A stretch of DNA of 23,211 nucleotides, taken from positions 26,104 through 49,314 of the forward strand of contig NW_014577538.1 in assembly GCF_000485595.1 (NCBI RefSeq). Reading direction: 5' to 3'. The translations under genes were made by a program, and so were the position numbers. The DNA comes from Priapulus caudatus. Its lineage: Eukaryota; Priapulida; Priapulimorpha; Priapulimorphida; Priapulidae. Below the pieces are notes generated by a model. The model was given only the letters and a program-made list of their open reading frames with translations, was not told where the DNA came from and did no database searches. Positions 17,501 to 23,211 of this stretch are shown in pieces (position 1 is the stretch's first letter; each line of letters starts with the position of its first letter).

Positions 17501-17606
17501 ACCGCGTGTCCTTGGGAAGGAGTCGGTGAAGAGATCTTTCAAAGCGCGGCCCAAGTACAAACGCCAGGGCGGCGCGCGACCAAGCCAGAGAAAGAGACAG
17601 CCGTGA
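11324..17606 (+). CDS. NOL9: NOL9/Grc3-type polynucleotide 5'-hydroxyl-kinase (11 exons, N-terminus unresolved)
   Basis: The joined exons are 11324-11521, 12262-12483, 13273-13360, 13477-13574, 14068-14241, 14450-14654, 14972-15091, 15878-15992, 16241-16313, 16767-16900 and 17457-17606. All introns are GT..AG and all phases agree, giving about 525 residues to TGA. Visible motifs are the P-loop GGRNVGKST, LECDIGQTEFTPSGC, GPPFTHQR, PLIVNTMGWNRG, PTHVVQF, a GFGIVRGID block and a KR-rich tail. Grc3/NOL9 enzymes phosphorylate 5'-hydroxyl RNA ends; in yeast and human they act with Las1/LAS1L in ITS2 processing of pre-rRNA in the nucleolus. Human NOL9 has about 700 residues, so an N-terminal part is missing from this model. 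The GPPFTH, ECD.GQTEFTP and HVVQF signatures favour NOL9 over its paralogue CLP1. Confidence 0.93.
11681..12130. mobile_element. hAT-type MITE (450 bp) in a NOL9 intron
   Basis: Perfect 15 bp terminal inverted repeats TAGGGCTGTAACGAT and ATCGTTACAGCCCTA are flanked by a perfect 8 bp duplication ATGTGTTT (11673-11680 and 12131-12138). Subterminal CTCTCGAT and GATTCGATT motifs recur inside both ends. The interior is AT-rich, contains a 14 bp hairpin at 11898-11930 and GTGCCGCCATCTATTGG near 12001, and has no transposase. The 8 bp duplication places it with hAT. Intact ends suggest a fairly recent insertion. Confidence 0.92.
11898..11930. repeat. Perfect 14 bp hairpin inside the MITE
   Basis: CATAGAGATGTATA (11898-11911) and TATACATCTCTATG (11917-11930) are exact reverse complements separated by five bases. 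Such central foldbacks are common in MITEs. There is no adjoining T-run, so it is not a terminator. Confidence 0.8.
12262..12483 (+). CDS. NOL9: NOL9 exon: region before the P-loop
   Basis: This encodes PAENSPYQFISGFGEYETL through INLTG. It starts with GT completing a glycine codon split after the upstream donor, and ends at ACAG|GTAGGG (phase 1). The segment corresponds to the variable stretch between the N-terminal domain and the P-loop and is compact compared with the vertebrate protein. An in-frame ATG at 12228 lies upstream of the acceptor and is not needed. Confidence 0.85.
12490..13200. repeat. 55 bp intronic minisatellite (about 12 units)
   Basis: The repeat GCGCGCCCGAGACGGGATTT recurs with GAC(G/A)GG starts at 12577, 12632, 12687, 12742, 12797, 12852, 12907, 12962 and 13017, exactly 55 bp apart. 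Shortened units follow at 13063, 13117 and 13162, and a degenerate one precedes at 12513. Because 55 is not a multiple of three, the overlapping frames (for example APETGFAV) shift frame every unit and are not coding. The array fills nearly the whole intron 12484-13272. Confidence 0.92.
13273..13360 (+). CDS. NOL9: NOL9 exon: Walker A P-loop
   Basis: This encodes TAQVFLVCGGRNVGKSTMAR and onward to NSALSE. GGRNVGKS fits GxxxxGK[ST], the ATP-binding P-loop of the Clp1/Grc3 kinase family. The acceptor is TTATTGCAG, the donor GTGAGT (phase 2). Confidence 0.95.
13477..13574 (+). CDS. NOL9: NOL9 exon: DIGQ motif
   Basis: This encodes CKRVAYLECDIGQTEFTPSG and onward to TTPVIG. The D-x-GQ motif after the P-loop is characteristic of Clp1/Grc3 kinases and contributes to catalysis. 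The acceptor is TGTTTTGCAG and the donor GTACGT. Confidence 0.95.
13575..14067 (+). other. NOL9 intron, no inserted element seen
   Basis: A 493 bp AT-rich intron from GTACGT to TTGTAACAG. A plus-strand frame starting at 13923 merges into the next exon by chance and is not an alternative start. Confidence 0.8.
14068..14241 (+). CDS. NOL9: NOL9 exon: GPPFTH and NTMGW motifs
   Basis: This encodes GPPFTHQRKPYRMCYYGHI and onward to PLIVNTMGWNRG, both strong NOL9 family signatures within the kinase domain. The donor is AGAG|GTGTGTG, with the GT microsatellite beginning at the donor itself (phase 1). Confidence 0.95.
14242..14305. repeat. GTGCG/GCGGGC microsatellite starting at a splice donor
   Basis: GTGTGTGTGCGTGTGCGTGC passes into GCGGGCGCGGGCGCGGGTGC. 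The first GT of the tract is the splice donor of the upstream exon. Confidence 0.85.
14450..14654 (+). CDS. NOL9: NOL9 exon: PTHVVQF region
   Basis: This encodes GMGLNLLVDVINITQPTHVV QF and onward to LLVESYEEYHQ. It continues the kinase core after NTMGW. The acceptor is GCCGACAG and the donor GTAGGT (phase 2). Confidence 0.95.
14972..15091 (+). CDS. NOL9: NOL9 exon: DHRHLSFLAYMGKM segment
   Basis: This encodes KKQYKPEDHRHLSFLAYMGK, then MLDFTVTGKSLPLEALQPY. The short R.LS.L.Y segment before a PY..PW junction matches NOL9. The acceptor TTATTTAAAG is weakly pyrimidine but is the only one giving the correct phase; the donor is GTAATC. Confidence 0.9.
15126..15645. mobile_element. 520 bp element with CAGGGGCGGAT ends in a NOL9 intron
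   Basis: The left end CAGGGGCGGATCCAG and the inverted right end CAGGGGCGGATTCAG match at 14 of 15 positions. ACATC flanks both sides (15121-15125 and 15646-15650). The interior contains GGGGGTCTGGGGGGCCTG near 15240, a motif that accompanies this kind of terminus in non-autonomous hAT-like elements of marine invertebrates (my recollection). Only 5 bp of duplication is exact, short of the 8 bp expected for hAT, so superfamily is uncertain. No transposase. Confidence 0.8.
15878..15992 (+). CDS. NOL9: NOL9 exon: start of C-terminal domain
   Basis: This encodes LPWSAVGIHVSHAVIPNSLA and onward to CAADPKE, corresponding to the beta-rich C-terminal domain of NOL9. The acceptor is GTTCCAG and the donor GAG|GTACAT (phase 0). 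Confidence 0.92.
16241..16313 (+). CDS. NOL9: NOL9 exon: PVCKCFGFG segment
   Basis: This encodes MLSSEDETLPRFFHSTPVCK followed by CFGF. The acceptor CTTGCAG immediately precedes ATG. The donor is TTCG|GTAGGT (phase 1), splitting the glycine of FGFG. Confidence 0.92.
16767..16900 (+). CDS. NOL9: NOL9 exon: GIVRGID..YILTPVP segment
   Basis: This encodes GIVRGIDPVQKVFYILTPVP and onward to IPSCIMTTQ. RGID and ILTPVP are family signatures. The acceptor is CATTCAG and the donor ACACAG|GTATGA (phase 0). A disrupted inverted copy lies at 22948-23098. Confidence 0.94.
17457..17606 (+). CDS. NOL9: NOL9 last coding exon, basic tail and stop
   Basis: This encodes KCQQPLPYVMEARHIPRVLG and ends SQRKRQP before TGA at 17604-17606. 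The lysine/arginine-rich tail is consistent with nucleolar targeting. No AATAAA is seen in the few hundred bases after the stop. A disrupted inverted copy lies at 22207-22360. Confidence 0.94.
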   Translation, partial: KCQQPLPYVMEARHIPRVLGKESVKRSFKARPKYKRQGGARPSQRKRQP

Positions 17607-18639
17607 AGATACGCTTGCTTAGAAAGATTAACATGAATACATCAAATGGATTCATTGTTGGAGATTTTCTCGCGATGACTTGATGAGGTTTACGCAAACG
17701 TTTGAAGTGTGATATCAGGAAAAGTAACTTACTCATGTATTACTTATTTGACATCGGTAAAAAAACGATGCGGGAAAATGAAAGCACATTTTTTACTCTA
17801 ACTTATCGTCGTAACTAGGAAAGTAATTGGAAATCCAAGAGAGGTAATTATTTTGATTTTGTGCTATTTTGTTACTATAGTTGTATCCTCTCGTAATATA
17901 CATAGCTGAGACGTTGAGTGAATTTGGTTATTCATGTGTTTTGCTCTGGCCACTGTCACAGTGACAATTGTACAATGCTGCTAAGACGTGGCTTTGAATT
18001 ATGGCTGCCATTGATGGCGCAATGATTGAAATTGATTGGAGTTCCTTTATATAGATATATTATATATTATTTATATATTATATTATATAAAACTGTCTCT
18101 GATGATGCATTAAATGTAATTGTTTGTCTTTTCTTGTACTACTCTGCTGAAAATAAGGTTTAGCAATTAAAACAAACAAAAATTTCAGAAAGTTTATCTC
18201 ATATCACTTTCTTACATCAATGAATGGTAGAGACATTAATTGCAGTTTGAACTTGAAGATTTGTGTTGAAACATTGCTAACAAATTTTTTCATATGATCC
18301 GGAAATTATAAGATAACATAGCCGCCATATAAACATGTGCATGCGGTTACAAGCACACACATAAACATGGAAACGCACACCCGTACGTACGCGTATATTT
18401 ACATCGCGGGTGCGAAAAAGTTTTGGCATAAAAACGGTCACCAACCTGGCGGTCATCTACCGTATAACCATATTAGGCCCGCAACAACGCAGGCATCGTT
18501 GCCGTGGGTGATATACCATGAGAGACAGAGGGAAAGGGTATGGCGAGTGAAGGGGGAAGAAGAGATAGAGAGATAAATGTCAGACGGAGGTAGGGAATGA
18601 GGAAAGTATTAAGGAAGGAAGGTAGAGAGCGTAAGAAAG
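17607..18639. other. NOL9 3' flank
   Basis: AT-rich non-coding sequence, with a nearly pure TA tract at about 18050-18090 and GTACGTACGCGTATATTTAC near 18383. It probably includes the NOL9 3' UTR, but I cannot place the polyadenylation site. The same interval is present inverted at about 21130-22206. Confidence 0.6.
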
Positions 18640-19076
18640 AGGGGGAGAGGGAACGGATAGAAGGGCTGAGAGGGCGAGGGAACAGATGGAAGGGGTGAGA
18701 GGGCGAAGGAACGGATAGAATGGCTGAGAGGGCGAGGGAACGGATGGAAGGGCTGAGAGGGCGAGGGTGGGAATGGATAGAAGGGGTGAGAGGACGAAAG
18801 AGGGAATGGATGGAAGGGGGTGAGAAAGCGAGGGAGGGAATGGATGGAAGGAGGTGAAAACGCGAAAAAGGGAATGGATGGAAGGGGTGAGAAGGCGAGA
18901 GAGAGAATGGATGGAAGGGGTGAGTGGACGAGAGAGGGAATAGATGGAAGGGGTTGAGAGGTCGTGGGAGGGAATGGATGGAAGGTGGTGAGAACGCGAG
19001 GGAGGGAATGGATGGAAGGGGTGAGAAGGCGAGGGAGGGAATGGATGGAAGGGGATGAGAGGTCGGGGGAGGGAAT
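18640..19076. repeat. GA-rich ~34 bp minisatellite, left arm
   Basis: Units are of the type GGAATGGATGGAAGGGGTGA then GAAGGCGAGGGAG. Near 19080 the purine strand switches to pyrimidine. Proline/serine-rich minus-strand frames (PFHPFPPSPS-like) are translated repeat. Confidence 0.9.
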
Positions 19077-19093
19077 GATGGGCAGCTCTCAAT

Positions 19094-21125
19094 CGTCCCT
19101 TCCATCCATTCCCTCCCTCGCGTTCTCACCTCCTTCCATCCATTTCCTCCCTCGCCCTCTCGCCCCCTTCCATCCATTCTCTCACCCCTTCCATCCATTC
19201 CCACCTTCGCCTTCTCAGCTCTTCCATCCGTTCCCTCGCGCCGTCTCAGCCCCGTTCTATTCCGTTCCCTCGCCTCTCAGCGCATTCCATCCGTTCGCCA
19301 TGCCTCTCAGCCCTCCATCCGTTCCCTCGCGCCTCTCAGCCGCTGTTCCATCGCGTTCCATCGCCCTCTCAGCTGCTTCATTTTCATTCTCTCTCTCGGC
19401 CTTCTCACCCGCTCGCATCCATTCCGCTCTTTCGCGTTCTCTACGCCTTTGCCATCCATTCCCTCCCCTTACCCTCTCGCGCCCTTCCATGTAAATCCGA
19501 CCCGCCCTCTAACGACCCTTCCATCCATTCCGCTCTCTTGCGTTCTTACCTTCCTTCCATCCATTCCGGCAGTCCCTCGCGTTTCCCTCCTCCATCCCAT
19601 GTCCCTGCCGCTCCGCGTTCCTCACCTCCTTCCATCCATTTCCTCCCTCGCCCTCTCGCCCCCTTCCATCCATTCCCTCTCTCGCCTACTCTTCCCCTTC
19701 CATCCATTCTCTCTCTCGCCTTCTCAAGCGCCCTTCCATCCATTCCCTTTTTCGCGTTCTTCACCCTTCCATCCATTCCCTCCTCGACGCTCTCAAGGCC
19801 GCCTTCCATCTATTCCCCTCTCTCGTCCACCACACCCTTCCATCCATTCCGCTCCTCGCCGTTCTCACCGCCCATTACCATCCATTCCCTTCCACGACCT
19901 CTAACCCTCCTTCCATCCATTCCCTCCCTCGCCCTCTCGCTCCCTTCCATCCATTCCCTCCCACGACCTCTCGCTCCCTTCCATACATTCCCACCCTCGC
20001 CCTCTCACCCCCTTCCATCCATTCCCACCCTCGCCTTCTTACCCCTTCCATCCATTCTCTCTCTCGTCCTCCTCAACCCCTTCGCATGCCGTTCCCGTCC
20101 CTGCCCACTCATCTCATTCCAATCCATTCTCTCTCTTCGCCGCCTCTCAACCCTTCCATGCAATTCTCTCTCTCAGCCCTCTCACCCCTCATCGCATTCC
20201 CTCCCTCGCCTCTCAGCCCGCTTCATCCATTCCCTCCCTTGCCCTCTCACCCCTTCATCCATTCGCCTCCCTCGCAATTCATCACCCGCATTCCCATCCA
20301 TTCCCTCCCTCGCGTGTCTCAGCCGTCCCTTCCATCCATTCGCCATCCTTGCGCTCTCGCTCCCTTGCCATGCCATTCCGTGCTCTCGTCTCTACCTTCT
20401 ATCTCATGTCCCTCGCCTCGCCCTGCTCACCCCCTTCGCATCCATTCCCTTCGCTCGTCACTTTCGCTCGCTTCGCAACATCTATTCCCACCCGCGCCTT
20501 CTAACCCCTTCCATCAATTCCCTCCCTCGCGTTCTCACCCCCTCCATCGCATTCCCTCCCTCGCCCTCTTAACCCCTTCCCATCACATGTCCGGCTTCCC
20601 CTCGCGTTCTCACCCCCTTCCATCCATTCCCTCCCTCGCGTTCTCACCCCCTTCCATCCATTCCCTCCCTCGCGTTCTCACCCCCTTCCATCCATTCCTC
20701 GCCACGCCTCTTCAACCCCTTCCAACCATTCCATCCCTCGCCTTCCTCACGCCCCTTCCCATCCATTCCCTCCACGACCTCTCACCCTACGCATCCATTC
20801 CTATCCGCTCGATCTCTCACCCCTTCAATCCATTCCTACCCTCCGCCCGATCTCACCACCTTCCATCCATTTCCCACCCGTTCGCCCTCTCGATCAGCCC
20901 CTGCTTCCAGTCCATTTCCTCCCTCGCTTTCTCACGGCCCCTTCCATCCAGTTCCCTCTTTCGTCCCTCATCTACATTCCCTTCTATCCATTCCCACCTC
21001 GCCCTCTAGCCCTTCCATCCGTTCCGTCGCCCTCTCAAGCCCATTCTAATCCGTCTCCTTTCGCCTCTCACGCCCTTCCATCTGTTCCCTCGGCCCTCCT
21101 CAGCCCTTCTATCCGTTCCTCTCCC
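19094..21125. repeat. CT-rich ~34 bp minisatellite, right arm
   Basis: About 2 kb of CCTTCCATCCATTCCCTCCC then TCGCGTTCTCACCC units, with many indel variants between 19200 and 20600 and cleaner units at about 20600-20700. The order of variant units at the distal end (about 20910-21120) mirrors the left array. Long PSIHSLPRPL-like frames are translated repeat. Confidence 0.92.
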
Positions 21126-22206
21126 CCATCTTTCTTACGCTCTCTATACCTTCTCCTTAATACTTTCCTCATTCCCACTCCGTCTGACATTTATACTCTC
21201 TATCTCTTCTTCCCCTTCACATCGCCATAACCCTTTCCCTCTGTCTCTCATGGTATATCACCCACGGCAAACGATGGCCTGCGTTGTTGCGGGCCTAATA
21301 TTGGTTTATACGGTAAGAATGACGCCGGTTGGTGACCGTTTTTTATGCCAAAACTTTGTTCGCACCCGCGATGTAAATATACGCGTACGTACGGGTGTGC
21401 GTTTCCATGTTTACTGTGTGTGCTTGTAACGGCGGCATGGCCACATGTTTTATATGGCGGCTATGTTATGCTTAATAATTTCCGGATCATATGAAAAATT
21501 TGTTAGATATGTTCAACACAAATCTTCAAAGTTCAAACTGCAATTAATGTCTGCTACCATTTCATTGAATGTATAGAAAGTGATATGAGATAAACTTCTG
21601 AAGATTTTTGTTTGTTTTTAATTGCTAACCTTATTTTCAGGCAGAGTAGTACGAAGAAAAGACAAACAATTACATTTAATGGCATCATCCAGAGAGCAGT
21701 TTTTATGATAATATAATATATAAATAATATATTAATATATCTATATAAAGGAAACTCCAATCAATTCAATTCATTGCGCCATCATGCAGCCATATATTCA
21801 AGAGCCCGTCTTAGCTCATTGATCAATTGTCAACTGTGACGTGGCGCAGAGCAAAACCCATGAATAAACGCAATTCACTCAACGTCTCAGCTATGTATAT
21901 TACGAGACGGATACAATCTATAGTAAACAAAATAGCACAAAATCAAAAATTCATTACCTCTGCCTTGGATTTTCCAATTACTTTCCTAGTTACGACCGCA
22001 TAAGTTTAGAGTAAACAAATGTGCTTTCATTTTCCCGCATCGTTTTTTACCGATGTCCAAATAAGTAATACATGAGTAAGTTACTTTCCTGATATCAGCA
22101 CTTCAAACGTTTGCGTAAACCGTCATCAAGTTCATCGCGAGAAAATCTCCAACAGATGAATCCATTTGATGTATTCATGTTAATCTTTCTAAGTTCAAGC
22201 GTATCT

Positions 22207-22360
22207 TCACGGTGTCTCTTTGCTCTGCTTGGTCCGCGGCACGCCCTGGCGTTTGTAGCTTGGGGCGCGCTTTGAAAGATCTCTTCAACCGACCTCCTTC
22301 GGCCAGGACACGCGGTATTGCCTAGCCTCCATGACGTATGGGGCAGTGGCTCTGGCACTT
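22207..22360 (-). pseudogene. Inverted, frameshifted copy of the NOL9 last exon
   Basis: The minus strand carries the acceptor TTCAG, then an exon aligning with 17457-17606 through the stop, but 154 bases long instead of 150. Several one-base indels destroy the frame within the first ten codons. It belongs to the fold-back right arm. Either a decayed duplicate or uncorrected sequencing error. Confidence 0.8.
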
Positions 22361-22947
22361 CTGAATCAAATATCAAACTCTCATTTGATTCGATTGCTAA
22401 CATCAACGTTTCCGGGCACAGCATTGAACGGCTATATAATGGAATGAAACTGAACAGACAAAATTTGGCAAAAATTCTTAATGATTACCGTTTTCGATGC
22501 CGATGCTGAGACAATACTGCATTTAAAAATTCACGTATGATGATGTGATTTTTTATAGGATTTCAGACGTCGATTTTGCAAAACTGAGTCAGCATTAAGC
22601 AGTGTTCAACTAGTGTTTCCACTTGAGTGTTTAAGCAGTAGTGTGGCCTGCAATGCAACACAAGGTATGCGGACCTCTAATGCGTCTGTAACAGGTCTTC
22701 TGGCAAACAATACTAAACAACTGATTCCCCGAATTTATATTTAGAAACATATAGGCTTATTGCGCAAATGCTAATTCCTGATCAGCTAGAATCGGGATCT
22801 ACATGTCTCTGTCCGCAAGACAAACTTCAAGCAAATGGCGATGGATGGCGTGGATCGTGGACTGCCGTTGGATAGTATTTCTTGCAGGAGTTCGTGCATA
22901 CACAGAGGGCCGCTGGCGTGGGTGCAGCCTGGCTGTACGATCATACG

Positions 22948-23098
22948 CTGGTTGTCGTCAATGATGCACGATGGAATTTCCAGCCCACACCTTTCCAGTA
23001 GCGGTGTTAAGCCTTGCCAAAGGTCACGCAAAGGGCACCGGGGTGAGTATGTAGAACACGGGCGCTTTGCACTGGGTGCAATTCGCCCGCAACGATAC
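22948..23098 (-). pseudogene. Inverted, frameshifted copy of the NOL9 penultimate exon
   Basis: This aligns in reverse with 16767-16900 but is 151 bases instead of 134, the excess being scattered single-base insertions. The adjoining acceptor (TCAG) is recognisable, but the donor side is altered to CCAGCGTATGA. Only short stretches such as LEIPSCI still translate. Confidence 0.8.
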
Positions 23099-23211
23099 CT
23101 GATGCGACGAAAAGATCTTATTCACTTGACCAAAAATGATAATGATAACGAGAAGTTAAGAATAAATTAACCGATGGTGGAGGCCTGTTAGGTATATATC
23201 TGTAATATCTG

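Larger units (their letters stand above)
16653..23211. repeat. Large fold-back palindrome to the right edge
   Basis: The left arm (16653 to about 19076) is repeated inverted in the right arm (about 19094 to 23211). Homologous landmarks run in mirror order: NOL9 penultimate exon, intron, last exon, 3' flank, a CACACCCGTACGTACGCG block (18376-18393) and the GA/CT minisatellite. The centre is near 19085. The right copy differs chiefly by single-base insertions spread evenly over coding and non-coding DNA. The right minisatellite is about 2.0 kb against about 0.44 kb on the left. Confidence 0.88.

Noticed and set aside
18473-21009. Long proline/serine-rich frames (up to 344 codons) and their glycine/arginine counterparts
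   Set aside because: They are translated CT/GA minisatellite; the repeated PSIHSL or PFHPF pattern follows the ~34 bp unit and shifts frame between units.
1-23211. CRISPR arrays, tRNA or rRNA genes, bacterial-type operons or viral genes
   Set aside because: No spaced identical repeats with unique spacers, cloverleaf or rRNA motifs, or viral proteins were seen; the tandem arrays are contiguous minisatellites.

Overview
The window is nuclear DNA of an animal, most likely a marine or other invertebrate (inference). The evidence is a spliced gene with GT..AG introns whose protein matches metazoan NOL9/Grc3, together with many small non-autonomous DNA transposons, minisatellites and CpG-containing, AT-rich intergenic DNA. 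There are no bacterial operons, ribosome binding sites, phage genes or CRISPR arrays, and I cannot name the species.

Layout. Positions 1-3470 are repeat-rich intergenic DNA: TAGTAC-type simple sequence, a ~320 bp direct duplication (1-326 and about 2098-2409), a probable hAT-like MITE (1096-1467), a CT-rich tract, and a possible first coding exon of an unidentified minus-strand gene (590-672) that would continue off the left edge. Positions 3471-8216 form one transposon-like element with long inverted arms. Its left arm carries two clearly dated nested insertions (3556-4879 and 6667-7294) and a probable third (5056-6360). Where the right arm aligns, it is still uninterrupted and preserves the empty sites. 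Positions 8743-9594 hold a lysine/arginine-rich open frame that may be the N-terminal exon of the next gene. Positions 9600-11250 are CAG-rich and then a CGTCTC minisatellite.

Positions 11324-17606 are eleven plus-strand exons of a NOL9/Grc3 polynucleotide 5'-kinase, with a Walker A P-loop, a DIGQ motif and the C-terminal domain. All splice phases are consistent and the frame ends in TGA. Its introns hold a 450 bp hAT-type MITE with perfect 8 bp target duplication, a 55 bp minisatellite, GTGCG repeats abutting or near donor sites, and a 520 bp element with CAGGGGCGGAT ends.

From about 16653 to the right edge the sequence folds back on itself. The last two NOL9 exons, the intron and the 3' flank reappear inverted at 21130-23211, with many single-base insertions and frameshifts. 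A ~34 bp CT/GA minisatellite reverses polarity near 19085. The indel-dominated divergence points to a long-read fold-back or unpolished contig end rather than an old duplication, but a real palindrome is not excluded.

The only confidently recognised protein gene is NOL9. I found no multi-gene system. The most informative structure is the nested inverted-repeat element at 3471-8216.
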